The position numbers and the translations under genes were made by a program. From Macrophomina tecta (taxonomy: Eukaryota; Ascomycota; Dothideomycetes; Botryosphaeriales; Botryosphaeriaceae), in NCBI GenBank assembly GCA_024180945.1, contig JAKSGN010000016.1, forward strand, positions 434,001 to 498,000: a stretch of 64,000 bases of DNA, given 5' to 3'. The notes under the pieces were generated by a model. That model was given only the letters and a program-made list of their open reading frames with translations, made no database searches and was not told the origin of the DNA. Position 1 is the stretch's first letter. Each line of letters opens with the position of its first letter. Positions 47,101 to 61,029 of the stretch are shown here, piece after piece.

Positions 47101-48890
47101 AGAGAACGTAATATTATAGCAGATATTAATCTAAACCTAATTATCCACGGATTAAAGACTTATAACTTACGTAAAGATATGTATATTACGTTAATTTATA
47201 ATAATATATTTAGTTACTAAATGCTATTTACGTCTTTTCTTATATCTTTCTAGGAATCTACTCTAATAAAAGTGTAAGCATCGCCTATAGACCTACTATA
47301 TATTTACTAAGATTAATTACCACCTAAACCTCATTTCTATAAGGATATTTTTAACTACCTAATAAAAACCCACCTACTAGAGGCAATTTAAATAGAACTC
47401 TAGAAACTTTAGGGTAAGAGAATATAGAAGACGGCAGCACTTAGTAAAGTAAAAAGCCTTAATAAGAACATTATTTTACTTACCTAGGTATTTAAGTATA
47501 AGCTTAATAAACATGGCTAGCTTACTAAGGTTAAAGTACGTATCTATATAAGAGAAGACCTTTAAGCTACTTAGTAGAATACTTATACAGCTACCCTTAC
47601 CTTTTAGATTTTCTATGCCCTAATTGCTATTATCTACGCTTTTAACTTAGAAATACACTAGTACGACATTATAAACGTATTCCCTTACATTCTACTTAAG
47701 TAAAAGATATACTATCGATCTCTAAAAGACCTAAAGCTTAAATAAGACTAAATTCTTCGTTTACTTCGAGCGCTTTCTAGCTTTAAGAAGTTACTAGCTC
47801 TTTAGTAATAATACTTCTATAAATCCTTAGAAGAGCTCGGTTTAACTTAGATACCTAATACGCCTTACTTATACTTAAATAATTGCCTGTTCGTCTTCTT
47901 CTTTATAGATAACATTATTATAGTATACTATAGGCGAGATAAATCTTTTATAGATACTTTTTAAGAAGACTTACTTAAATACTACAAGATAAGAATTCTA
48001 GGAGAAGTATAATAGTTCCTAGCCTTATATATTATAAGAAACCGAGAGTAGAAGCTCCTATAGCTCTTTTAAAAATTATATATCTCTAGTCTTATTACTC
48101 GCTACGGTATTAGTAAAAGTTACTTTTCTTTAATACTACTTTCTTTAGATAAAGTACTTTAAGCGAACTAAGATACGTACGTAAGTATATAAGATATTTA
48201 CCTTTATTAAAATAAAATTAGTTTAGCATAATTCGCGGCTACTAGTACTAGGATAGATATTATGTACGCCTATTTTATACTATTATCTTACCTTACTAAT
48301 TTATCTTCTCGCTATCTAAAACTTTCTTAGAGGCTCCTTAGCTACTTAGTAGAAACTAAGAAGCTTGCCTTATTCTTCTAAGATAACTATAAGGATAAAA
48401 ATAATATCTTTACTATTAGTAGTAATATAGTATTTACTAATAATCCGAATATGTACTGAAGCTACTAAGGCTCGATTATTACTATATTCGAAGTAAGTAT
48501 TAATTAGAAGGCTATTAAGTAGCCTATGGTTATAACTTTAACTACTAAAGCCGAGCTTCTTATCTTATTAGAAGCCGCTAAGTAATGCTTTTAGTAGAAA
48601 CGCCTTTTTAGAGGAGTCTAATTCGATCTAGACTACTAAATTAAAATATAGTATAATAATACATAAACGCTTTAGCTTATATAGAAAAGCATTAGAAAGC
48701 TTAATACTAAGCTACGTTATATAGATATACACTACTATTAGCTACGCTAGGAAACCTAAGTAGGTAACGTTTACCTTTAGTAGATACCTATAGTAGTAAT
48801 ATTAGTAAATGGTCTTACTAAAGCCCTATCTCGCTAGAAGCACGCTTATTTTATTATAGCTATTAGACTTTCCCTACTATATAATTAGCG
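44160..48890 (+). pseudogene. Cop2 gag-pol remnant
   Basis: Decayed copia polyprotein. Gag is about 44160-45230. A protease region lies near 45290-45420 and the integrase zinc region near 45690-45740. The integrase core follows. RT has the box FFIDNIIIVYY near 47900-47935 (second Asp now Asn). RNase H is about 48370-48840, with matches to the clean copy at 8954-9547. All frames carry TAG/TAA. Domain limits are approximate. Confidence 0.82.
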
Positions 48891-48955
48891 GCTATTTATT
48901 TATATTATTTCGCAAAATAAGGCGCAACCCTTATAGCTTATTTAAGCTAATAGAG

Positions 48956-48981
48956 GACTTATACCTAATTAGGTATAAGTC
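48956..48981. repeat. 26-bp perfect palindrome in Cop2 3' UTR
   Basis: GACTTATACCTAA followed by its exact reverse complement, in the same position relative to the LTR as the 9616-9639 palindrome. Confidence 0.88.
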
Positions 48982-49221
48982 TCTACTAATCTTTCTAATA
49001 TTTATAGTTATTATTTAAATGCTACTTATGCGTTTTCTATACTATATATTAGTAGTACTACTAGCTTATAGTATAGAAAACATATTTTATTATTTCTTTA
49101 TTTTAGAAATTAACCGCCTACCTTAAGCGAGTTTATAAGTTTAATACTTATCTAGTTATCTATTTTACCCTTATTTCTTTTTATCACCTACTCCCTAAAT
49201 AGGCAGTATATAAAGGGGGTA

Positions 49222-49474
49222 TATTAGATTAATTATATATATATAGCTTTTGCTAAGTTATTAAAATATTTAATTTAGTAGTATTTTAAATTTAGTTATA
49301 TCTTATACTCGTTATGTACTTATCTTAGTAGGTAAGTAAGTTATATACCCATTTTACCCTAGTAAGTAGAATAGATATAAAGAAAGCCCATACGATCTTT
49401 CTCTACTAGATATACTACTTATTCTAATTAATTCTTTTATTATTAATTAAGCTATTACACCACTTATTCTAATA
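49222..49474 (+). repeat. Cop2 3' LTR (253 bp)
   Basis: Same length as the 5' LTR, preceded by the purine tract AAAGGGGGTA. Confidence 0.92.
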
Positions 49475-52162
49475 TATACTATAATAGCTATTAGAGAGTC
49501 TTCTAAAATAGTAAATACTAAACTAAAGGTTATCGACTATATTAATAATTACCGAGAGCACGTAAGGCGTAAGCAAGTAGCTTAAGGCAAAGGTACTACT
49601 CGAATAATAATAGTAGTAACGCTTCAAGGTAAATCCTAATTAGGAGGTCTACCACTAAGGCCGTACCTATATAGTATACTTTACTAGATGTCGGAATGCT
49701 ACTACCTAAATAAATAAGTACGCCCATTTAGATAGAAGCTAAAGAAGGACATTTAGGCTTAGATTTAGAAGAAGATAAGTAATCCACATACTAAAGTAAT
49801 AGTTAAACGCGTACTAGCCAGAGGAGCTAAAGAAGGCAAACCTACTAACAAAAATTAAGATTATTAAGACTTAATAGCTTAAGTAGAAGATCCTAAGAAT
49901 AAGAATCTAGTAGCACTTATAGCTATTATTACTATATTACTTATAGCTAAATATAGTAAACCAACCACGCTATAGCTTTTATAGATAGTTAACACTAGCT
50001 CCTCGCACCACGTATATAATCGATATATAAAGAAGCAGTTTACTAAAACACGTAACGTAGGTTTAGATAACTACGTTATAAGTAGTAATATATATATTCT
50101 AGTAGAAGCGTTTAGCATAGTTACTATTAAGGCTTATCGTTACTTAACGCAACGAATCCTAACGTTATTAGACACTACCTACATACTATTATTTATAGCC
50201 AACCTCGTGTTAGTTGCCAAGATAAATAAGAAAGGGGTTTACCTTAATATAGGCCGCCTAGTCCTTTATAAGAAAGATATTATTATATATAAACTAATAC
50301 CCTACTAAAACCTCTACTTTATAAAGCTTAATAAAGCAAAGAATCTAATAAATTAAATTACTATAGGACTTATAATTCGAAAGCGTCTAGCTAAATAATA
50401 GCATAAAGTCTTTACTTACGTATTATCTATAGTTATTAAAGCTTTACCAGCTACTACCGAAGATACAGCTATTACTAAAAAAGCTATACTATAATACTAT
50501 AATATATATACTCGAGCTAAAGCTTATTAAATTATCTTATACAATATAACGCCCGAGGAATTATCCTTGGAACTATTCTTCCAAATATTATTTAATCTTA
50601 TTTAGATAATCGAAGCTGCTAATAAGTATATATAGATAATATATCTCGAATATATAGCTACGTAGTACATGATTACAACAACTTATATTAATAAGAATAA
50701 CTATATAGACATTATCTTATTAATAAAATAAATAATTAGAAAATACTTTTAATAAAAAATAGTCTTCTTATGCTTAGATAAAGAAAAGTCCCTAGGAACT
50801 ACCTTTTAAAGAGAACTATAAAGGAGAGAAATTATCCTTAAGGTATTAAGTCCTTAAACACCTAAGTAAAATGGCAACGCTAAACGTTCTAGATAGTTAC
50901 TTATCTTAAAAGTAAGGGTACTGTAGATTAGTAGTAACCTACCTAATTATAACTAGTCTAAATACATCTATACGGCTGTGTATATCTCGAATCGAACACT
51001 AGTAAAAGGCCTTAACTAGAAGACTCTATTTAAAATAGTTTATAGTAAGAAGCTAAATATTAGCCACCTACGTATATACAACTATAAGGTATATATACTA
51101 AATAAGATAATTTTATGTACCTAAAAGCTTTAGAAAAGAGTACTAATCGGATATTTAGTTAGATACGACTCTACTAATATCTTTCGAATCTAGATACTAA
51201 GTATAGACAAGATCCTATACGTTAGAGATATTATATTTAATAAGGATAGTAAGTACTCACCTTATAAACAAGAGCACTATTAAGAAGTATCTAAAGCTAA
51301 GAAAGAATAAACCCTTATATACCTACGAATCTATCTAAATAATAACGATCTTATATTATTCTTAGTCTTATTAATGAGCAACGAGTCCTTAGAGGATAAA
51401 TTAGTCGAGTCTTAAGAATAGAACTAAGCTATAGAAGCTAGTAGTAGCCATTAGCTAGATTTACTTATTCGACTACTAACGCCATTACCATCTATAACGA
51501 GTAATAGGTTAAACTTACGAGAAGAGTAGCCTAAAAGTAGCCTTTAAGCACGCTAAACGCAGGATACTAGAACGACTGTAACTAGAGATAGTTAAATCTA
51601 TAATAACTAAGAGCCTAAGCTAGATTTAGAAACCACGCCTACAACGCTCGAATAATATTACTAACCAGCTCCTTAAGCCTTAGGGGGTAATAAAGAACAA
51701 CGATTAAGACTCGGACTACTAATACTAGTCTAGTACGATACTAATCTAGACCCTATAGCCAGCAGAGGCAACCGAGCACTAAGAAAATTAGAAATTAGTC
51801 CTAAAATAAACCTAAATTTAATTATTTAAGACAAAAGGATACGTAGATTAGCCTATATTATATAACTCCTACTTAATTCGCACTTAGATTAAGCCTAGAG
51901 AACTATATTCGTTATAGCGTTATATACTAAATAGCTAATATACCGGTACCGAGATACTCTTCTATCTAAGCCTAAGATATATAAGAATGCTCTTACGCAT
52001 CTAATAGGCGCTAAATTCCTTAAAGCAGTAGAAACGGAACTATAGGAAGTCTAGAATAAGGGGGTGTAGAAGATTATTTTAGTAATAGATATATAGGATA
52101 ACACTAAGAAGGTAATACTACTTACTTAGGTATTTAAGTATAAATTTAACAAAAACGGCTAT
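49475..52162 (+). mobile_element. Cop3-a, copia fragment truncated at both ends
   Basis: Starts mid-gag exactly at the Cop2 LTR end and runs through gag, protease and integrase into early RT, where Cop3-b inserts. It is collinear with 53217-55281 of Cop3-b. Readable parts include a SSHHVYNRYI protease-side block near 50000. Heavily RIPed with TAG/TAA stops. Confidence 0.8.
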
Positions 52163-52299
52163 TGTTAGAATATTATATATATATATAATAAACTTTAGCT
52201 TAGTTACGGAAGAGGATAGATAAGAGGCTCCCCCTAAGTATATCTTTTAATCCTTATACCACTTATTCTTAATTAATGGTATTACTACTAAATCCAATA
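52163..52299 (+). repeat. Cop3-b 5' LTR (137 bp)
   Basis: Starts TGTTAGAATATT and ends AATCCAATA. Reverse complement of 55282-55418. Confidence 0.9.
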
Positions 52300-55281
52300 G
52301 TTATAAGCCCAGATATACGTTTAATACCTTTTACTATCTAAAGCATTATCTACAACTACTTTTTAGTCGTTCTAAGGTATCTAGTCGACATTCGAAGCGG
52401 CTTAAGCACACGATACTACTAGTAGCACGCAACCTTAACCGTTATTAGCTAACTAAAGGTATATACTATAGTATAACGACAGCTAATAATAGCTAACCAC
52501 ACCTATTATAGTGTAGCTATACACAAGCGAGCTATAGCTACTAGTATTACTACATTTCTAAGTGATTAGTCGATCTATCGACCCGTTTTACACGTGCGAC
52601 CAAAGAACTAATCTAATAAACAACGCATTAAAATTAATAATTATAACGTTCTCGAAGCTAATTATTATCCTAAAAGGCTCTTAAGACTAGGATATCTAGT
52701 TTAACCTTATCTAATTACGCGTATAACGTACTAATATATTTAAATATATCGATCTAAGTAAGCCAGAACGCCTAGGCCAATTTGCGGCACTAGTTAAGCT
52801 AAATTAATAATAAGGGTAGACGATTAACTATTACCGTCTCGATCTAAATAACTATAAGAAGGAAAAGAAGGACTATAAGCGTATCTATAAGAAAATTAAC
52901 GACCTTTTAATAGTTATTAATAACTCTATAGGAGACTTGCTTTAACCGATTCTTTAGAACCTTCCTAATACGTACCCGTATTACTAACTTAGAGCTCTAT
53001 AAGCGAGGATTAAGCTATCTATCGCTACGTAGGAACGCCTTATTATTAATTAACTTCGCTAGCTAGAAAAGCCTCCTAATAATTAGAATATAAATAAGTA
53101 GCTAAACCAATAGGAAGAAATAGTTTACAAAGCTAAAGCTCTAAAAATACTAGAGGTTATATTAAGGTAAGGTATTAATACCTTTCTTAATTCGCTTCTT
53201 TTATACGACTCTAAATATACTATAATAGCTATTAGAGAATCTTCTAAAATAGCGGATATTAAACTAAAGATTACCAACTATATTAACGATCACCGAGAGC
53301 ACGTAAGGCGCAAGTAAGCAGCCTAAGGTAAAGATACTACTCGAATAACAATAGTAGTAACGCTTCGAGGTAAGCTCTAATTAGAAGGTCTATTACTAAG
53401 GCTATGCCTATATAGTATACTTTACTAGATGACTAAATGCTACTACCTAAACAAATAAGTACGCCCATCTAGGTGGAAGCCAAAGAAGAACATTTAGGCT
53501 TATTTAGAAGAAGATAAGTAATCCACGCACTAAAGTAATAGTTAAACGTATACTAGCTAGAGGAGCTAAAGAAGGTAAACCTACTAATAAGGATTAGAAT
53601 TATTAGAACTTATTAGTATAAGCGGAAGATCTATAGAATAAAGATCTAGTAGCGCTTATAGCTATTATTACTATATCCCTTATAGCTAAACGCAGTAAAC
53701 CAACCACGCTATAGCTTTTATAAATAGTTAATACTAGCTTCTCGCACCACGTATACAACCGATACATAAAGAAGCGGTTTACTAAAACACACAACGTAGG
53801 TTTAGATAACTACGTTATAAGCGGCAATATACGTATTCTAGTAAAAGCGTTTGGTATAGTTACTATTAAGACTTATCGTTACTTAACGCAACGAATCCTA
53901 ACGTTATTAGATACTACCTACGTACTATTCTTTATAGCTAACCTCGTGTTAGTTACTAAGGCAAATAAAAAAAGGGTTTTACCTTAATACAGGCCGCCTA
54001 GTCCTTTATAAGAAAAATATTATTACATATAAACTAACGCCCTACTAAAACCTCTACTTTATAGAGCTTAATAAGGCAAAGAATCCAGAGAATTAAATTA
54101 CTATAGAATTAATAATCTATAAGCGTCCAGTTAAGCAATAGTATAAAGTCTTTACTTACGTATTACCTGCCATTATTAAAGCGCTACTAGCTACCACCAA
54201 AGGTGCAGCTATTACAGAAGAAGCCATACCGTAGCACTACGATATATACACTCGAGCTAAAGCTTATTAAATTATCTTACGCAATATAACGCCCGAGGAA
54301 TTATCCTTAAAACTATTCTTTCGAATATTATTTAATCTTATTTAGATGATCGAAGCTACTAATAGGTATATATAGATAACGCATCTCGAATATATAGCTA
54401 CACAGTACATAATTATAATAACCTACGTAAATAAGAATGACTACGTAAACATTATCTTATTAACAAAACGAATAATTAGAAAATACTTTTAATAAAAAAT
54501 AGTCTTTCTATACTTAGATAGCGAGAAGTCTCTTAGAATCGCCTTCTAGAGAGAACTCTAACGGAGAGAAATTACCCTCGAGGTATTAAGTCCTTAAATA
54601 CCTAAGTAAAATGGTAACGCTAAATATTCTACATAGTCACTTATCTTAAAAGCAAGGGCACTACGAATAAGTAGCAACCTACCTAATTATAATTAGCCTA
54701 AATACGTCTATACAGCTGCTTATATCTTTAACTAAACACCTACTAAAGGCCTTAACTAGAAGACTCCATTTAAGATAGTTTATATTAAAAAGCTAAACGT
54801 TAGCCACCTACGTATATATAGCTATAAAGCATATGCACTAAATAAGATAATTCCATAAACCTAAAAGCTTTAAAAAAGAGTACTAATCGAATATTTAGTT
54901 AGATACGACTTTACTAACATCTTCTAAATCTAGATACTAAGTATAGACAAGATCTTATATATTAGAGATATTACGTTTAATAAGAATAGCAAGTACTCAC
55001 CTTATAAATAAAAGCACTATTAAGAAGTATCTAAAGCCAAGAAAGAATAAACCCTTATATATCTATAAATTTATTTAAATAATAACGATCTTATATTATT
55101 CTTAGCCTTATTAACGAGTACTAAATCTTTAGAGAATAAGTTTCTTAAATTAAGCGAATAGTACTAAGCTATAGAAGCTAGTAGTAGTTATTAACTAGAT
55201 TTACTTATTCGACTACTAATGCCATTACCGTCTATAATAAGTAATAGGTTAAACTTATAAGAAGAGTAGCCTAAAAGCAGC
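52163..55281 (+). mobile_element. Cop3-b, 5' LTR, gag and part of pol
   Basis: Inserted in the RT of Cop3-a. The 137-bp 5' LTR is followed by primer-like GTTATAAGCCCAGA, then gag (about 52560-53640), protease and integrase. It is cut at 55281 by the oppositely oriented Cop3-c. Its remaining part is not in the window. Confidence 0.83.
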
Positions 55282-55418
55282 TATTAGATTTAGTAGTAAT
55301 ACTATTAATTAAGAATAAGTAGTATAAGGCGTAAGAGGAATACTTAGAAGAGTCCTCTTATTAGTTCTCTTCCGTAACTAAGCTAAAGTTTATTATATAT
55401 ATACGTAATATTCCAACA
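55282..55418 (-). repeat. Cop3-c 3' LTR (137 bp)
   Basis: Reverse complement begins TGTTGGAATATTACG and ends AAATCTAATA. Pairs in length with 52163-52299. Confidence 0.9.
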
Positions 55419-58400
55419 CACCCCCTTCGTGTAGTAGTAAAGCTAGCGCACGATAAGACAATAGCTATAGACAAAAAGAATAACTACGTATATAACTAAG
55501 AATTAAACTTGTGAACTCGAGATTAAAAAAGAATAGCGAGCGGGTTTCATCGGCCAGAATATAGTATAGCTAACTAAGCCTAATAGCCTTTAGACTATTA
55601 AACTATATAGGTAGCTAGGTTATTGGCTCTAATAAAATATAAAGTAATAACCAATAAGTGACTAATAATTTAGCCGAGCGGGTTACTATAGGCGGTATAT
55701 ATCTAAATAAGGAAAATAAAAAGCATATAATATTAAAGAAAGAAAATAGAAGAAACTTAGTTATTTTATCTAATAAGCGGCATAAGTCCTAATTAGTTAA
55801 CGAATACCTAGCACTTTTACTTTAGTAGTGTCTTTATAAGTCCGTCTACTATTATATCGGCTATAGGCATTTATCTAAAGTAGATATTACCTGCCAACGC
55901 TTCTTGTCTAAGCTAATAATAATAAATATTAACATAGCGTAGCTTTATTATTAGTTTTCTAATGCTTTTCTCTATAAGCCATAGTGTTATTTAGTTATTA
56001 TACTAAATCTATATAAGATAGCCTAGATTAAACTATAGTTAGTTAAAGAATTATTTCCACTAGAAGCACTATTTAGCTATTTTAAATAAGGCAAGGAGCT
56101 CTACTTTAGTAGTTAATATAGTAACAGTTAGTTATTTAGTAGCTTTCTAATCTACTAGACCTCTAAATAGCGTAACGAGCGAGCCTTAGTAGCTTCTATG
56201 CATTTCTTAATTATTTATATATACTGCGTTACTGCTAATTATAAAGATATTTTATTTATCCTAGTAGACTAAGCCGTTAAAGCATAGGGCGAGCTTCTTT
56301 ATTTCTCCGAGGTATTTAAGGAGTCTCTACGCTAGTACGAGGTATTAGTAGAAAGGATTAGTTAGGTACGCTAATAGAGCTAATATGGTAAAGATAATAT
56401 CTGCTCTCGTACTAATTATAGCGAACTATACTAATCTTATCTTACTTTAGAAGGTGTAAACGTCTTATAGTATTACGTATAAATTCTTATTTAGTATAAG
56501 AGACTTATCTTATAGTAAAGGTATTACTAGAGCGTTCGCTTTCTTAATATTATATTTAGTAATTAGGCTATTAATATAGGATTTCTAAGAAAGCTAGAGT
56601 AAACGCTCTTATCGATTTCGGACTATACGTAGTATAAGAAACTACTAGATTTCGCCTATTATACGTATCTTATAGTGCTGGAATAGGTCCTCTTAGAATA
56701 TATCTATATATCGTTCATTATTCCTATAATAGATGACGATAACATCATCTATAAAGAAGAACACAAAAAAATAATTATTCGCGTAGAGGTATAGAGCATC
56801 TAGAATTAGTTCTAAGCCGAGTTCCATAAGTATATTATAGAAGTAATATTACTAAAGTACTAGTAATTCTTTAAGACCGTATAACGCTTTTAGTAGTTAA
56901 AGAACTTATTTGTTTTTTAACGTTATTTCTTCTAGTGGCTTGCAGTACGTTGTTTACTTAAGTAAGACGTAGAAAAACGTATTTATAACATTATATTATC
57001 TTATTTTAAGGTCGAAGGCGCAAATAATAGCTATAAGTACTCGGAAAATATAAAAGGCTAGGGTAGCTATAAAAATATCTTCTTAGGTTATTTATAGATT
57101 ACCTCTAACGTAAATGCGTGCCTTATATTTTAGTAGATAGCCGTTTTTATTAAATTTATACTTAAAAACCTAAGTAAGCGGTATAATCTCCTTAGTATTA
57201 TCTTATACGTTTATTTCTAAAATAACTTTCTATATCCCCTTATTCTGGAGTTCCCGTAGTTCGGCTTCTACTACTTTTAGAAATTTAGGTCCGAGTAGAT
57301 GCGTAAGAAGTTCTTTAAATATCTTTAGCTCTAGTAGAAGTATGTCCCGGTACCGATAAGACATTTATATAGTAGATAGTATAGTAGCGAATAATATCCT
57401 CTAGGCTTAATCTAAGTACTAATTAAGTAGGAGTTATATAATATAGGCTAATCTACATATTCTTTTACCTTAAATAATCGAATTTAGGTTTACTTTGGAG
57501 CTAATTTCTAATTTTCTTAGTACTTAGTTGCCTCTACTGGCTATAGGGTCTAGATTAGTATTATATTAGACTAGTATTAGTAGTCCGAGTCTTAATTATT
57601 ATTCTTTATCACCCCCTAAGGCTTAAGGAGCTAGTTAGTAATATTATTCGAGCGTTATAGGCGTAGTTTCTAAATCCAGCCTAGGTTTAGGGTTAGGTTA
57701 GATTTAACTACTTTCGTTACTAGTCGGTTTAGTGCCTTACATTTAACGCGCTTAAAGGCTACTTTTAGGCTACTCTTCTCGTAAGTTTAACCTATTACTT
57801 ATTACAGACGGTAATGGCGTTAGTAATTAAATAAGTAAATCTAGTTAATAGCTACTACTAGCTTCTATAGCTTAGTACTATTCGTTTAATTTAAGAAACT
57901 TATTCTCTAAAGATTTAGTACTCGTTAATAAGGCTAAGAATAATATAAGATCGTTATTATTTAGATAAATTTATAGGTATACGAGAGTTTATTCTTTCTT
58001 AGCTTTAGATACTTCTTAATAGTGCTCTTAATCGTAAGGTAAGTATTTACTATTCTTATTAAACATAACGTCTCGAACACATATAATTTTATCTATACTT
58101 AGTATCTAGATTCGGAAGATGTTAGTAGAGTTATATCTAACTAAGTATTCGATTAGTACTCGTTCCTAAAGCTTTTAGATATATAGAATTATCTTATTTA
58201 GTATATATACTTTATAGCTATATATACGTAGGTAGTTAATATTCGGCTTCTTACTATAAACTATCTTAAATAGAGTCTTCTAGTTAAGGCCTTTAGCTAG
58301 TATTCGGTTTAAGATATAAGTAGCTATATAGATATTACGAACACGCCTCTATATATAGAGTTATTAGGGTAAACCAGCCATTAGGCTAGTTATTACTATA

Positions 58401-60144
58401 CCTTTTATCGACTAACCGGCTACTCGCAGTTGATAAGAGGTTAGCCGAATAGCTTTATAGCAATAACTAAAACCCAACACAGTCGCCGCGCTATAATAAT
58501 AGACATATTCAGGCTAGTTATAATTAGGTAGATTACTACTAATTCGTAGTACCCTTACTTTTAAGATAAGTAACTATCTAGAACGTTTAGCATTATCGTT
58601 CTACTTAGGTATTTAAGAACTTAATACCTCGAGGGTAATTTCTCTCTTTTATAGTTCTCTTTAAAAGGCGGTTTCTAGGGACTTTTCTTTATCTAAGCGT
58701 AAGAAGACTACTTTTTATTAAAAGTATTTTTTAATTATTCGTTCTATTAATAAGATAATGTCTACGCAGTCGTTCTTATTTATATAGATTATTATAATTA
58801 TATACTATATAGCTATATATTTAAGATACGTAATTTATATATACCTATTAGCAGCTTTAATAATCTAAATAAGATTAAATAATATTCAGAAGAATAGTTC
58901 TAAGGATAATTCCTTAGATATTATATTACGTAAGATAATTTAATAAGCTTTAGCTCGAGCGTATATATTATAGTACTATAGTATAGCTTTTTCTATAATA
59001 GCTATACCTTCTATAGTAGTTGGCAGTGCTTTAATAACTATAGGTAATACATAAGTAAAGACTTTATACTATTACTTAGCTAGACGCTTTTAGATTATAA
59101 GTCCTATAGTAATTTAATTCGTTAGATTCTTTACTTTATTAAGCTCCATAAAGTAGAGATTTTAGTAGGGCGTTAGTTTATACGTAATAATATCTTCTTT
59201 ATAAAGAACTAGGCGGTCTATATCGAGGTAAACCCCTTTCTTATTTACCTTAGCAACCGACACGAGGTTAGCCATAAATAAAAGCACGTAAGCAGTATCT
59301 AATAGTATTAGAATTCGTTATATTAAGTAACGATAAGCCTTAACAGTAATAGTACTAAACGCTTCTACTAGAATACATATATTACTACTTATAACATAGT
59401 TATCTAGGCCTACGTTACGTGTTTTAATAAACTACTTCTTTATATATCGATTACATACGTAGTATAAGAAGCTAGTATTAACTATCTATAAAAGCTATAG
59501 TATAGTTAGTTTACTATATTTAGCTATAAGAAATATAGTAATAATAACTATAAGCGCTATTAGGTCTTTATTCTATAGATCTTCTACTTATACTAATAAG
59601 TCCTAATAATTTTAATTCTTATTAGTAGGTTTACCTTTTTTAGCTTCTCTAGCTAGTGCACGTTTAACTATTATTTTAGTACGTAGATTACTTATCTTCT
59701 TTTAAAGTTAAGCCTAAATATCCTTCTTTAGCTTCTATCCTAATGGGCATATTTATTTATTTAGGTAGTAGCATTTATTTATCTAGTAAAGTATACCATA
59801 TAGATACGGCCTTAGTAGTAGACCTCCTAATTAGGGTTTGCCTCGAAGCGTTACTACTATTATTATTCGAGTAGTATCTTTACCTTAGACTACTTACTTG
59901 TGCCTTATATACTCACGGTAGTCGGCAATATAGTTAATAACCTTTAGTTCGGTATCCGCTGTTTTAGAAGATTCTCTAATAACTATTATAGCATATTTAG
60001 AGTCATATAAAAGAAGCGTATTAAGAAAGATATTAATACCTTACCTTAATATAACCTCTATTATCTTTAGGACTTCGGCTTTATAGACCATTTCTTTCTA
60101 TTAATTTAGCTATTTATTTATATTCTAATTATTAGGAGGCTTTT
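55419..60144 (-). pseudogene. Cop3-c gag-pol remnant
   Basis: Minus-strand copia polyprotein decayed by RIP. The RT active-site box retains both Asp (near 56700-56760). The integrase and protease parts (57900-59560) mirror the Cop3-a and Cop3-b sequences. Gag runs from about 59600 to 60144. Stops in this direction are TAG/TAA. Confidence 0.82.
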
Positions 60145-60923
60145 TGTTACGAACCCCAGAGGACAAGGGCTTTATAACCCTATAGATAGGAAGCCCGCAC
60201 GGGAAAAGACACTACAGGGGCCAAGAACCCACAAGAATAGCAGAGCCGCAATACCGGCGTGCCCGCACGGGAGAAACAGCCTCGAGAAAGAACGGCGCGT
60301 ACGGGCCTAGGCAAAGTAGCAATAAAAGCCCGTACGGGAACGACGCCCACGCGGCGCAGTAAGACCACGGGAACACCGACTAGGTTAAACTCCCGCAGGG
60401 GAAGAATACCTACAAAGAAAGAAATTACGAATCCCAAAAGCCGACTTTAGACTAGGGGAACGGACGGGATAAAGTCGGACAACTTATACGGTCTAAGAAA
60501 TAATAGTCTAGCGGTATAATACTCCCTTAACTAGTGCAGAAGTTAGATTCTAGGAAACGGGCTTTAGTGCCTAGGTTACGTAGGACCTACAGGGCTCACC
60601 TGGATCAACTTAATCCAAGGTTAATAATCTAATACCATTGATCCAGCTGCCTTAATCCAGCTATATTTATCTAGATTGTTATAACCTTTCTATAGTATAT
60701 AGACACACTCTTTAGATAGTACATTAACCTTCGTGGTTAACTTAAAGTTCTAATACAACCCTATTAGAGGTAATAAGCCTAACGCGCATCGCGCACCGAT
60801 ATATCACGTAATTACTACTATTATTTTAATCCTTTACCCTTCTCTTATCCTTTAAGGTAAAACCTTTAGCTACCTAACCCTACTAGGCGATTCCAAAGCC
60901 TAGTAGAAGAGGCCGCCGTTACA
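60145..60923 (+). repeat. GypB-3 5' LTR (779 bp)
   Basis: Homologous to 27240-28015 except for a block at about 60597-60690. That block resembles the GypB-1 LTR (14690-14765, reversed order) and not GypB-2. Confidence 0.92.
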
Positions 60924-61029
60924 CTTTAACTACTATCCTTGCAAGGGAAGGCAGTTCCGAGGAGAGAAATATTTAACGATAAGGTAGTATTACCCAACAC
61001 TTAACGCTAACTAAGCAATATAATAAACG

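Larger units (their letters stand above)
43623..49474 (+). mobile_element. Cop2, complete Ty1/copia element, RIP-decayed (5852 bp)
   Basis: Two 253-bp LTRs (43623-43875 and 49222-49474). Copia order gag, protease, integrase, RT, RNase H. The flanking 5-mers are CTTTT (left, in GypA-3) and TATAC (right, in Cop3): they do not match and the two flanks are different elements, so this copy is not a simple insertion. Confidence 0.92.
55282..60144 (-). mobile_element. Cop3-c, copia element in minus orientation, right end cut by GypB-3
   Basis: The 137-bp 3' LTR (55282-55418) is followed inward by the complement of a purine tract (CACCCCCTTCGTG). Then RNase H, RT (box FIDDVIVIYY near 56700-56760, both Asp present), integrase, protease and part of gag, read right to left. 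At 60144 gag is interrupted by GypB-3; the matching uninterrupted gag sequence is near 53077 in Cop3-b. Left flank 5-mer GCAGC. Confidence 0.87.

Noticed and set aside
53603..53794. 63-codon minus ORF in Cop3-b
   Set aside because: Antisense shadow of the protease region, too short and without support.
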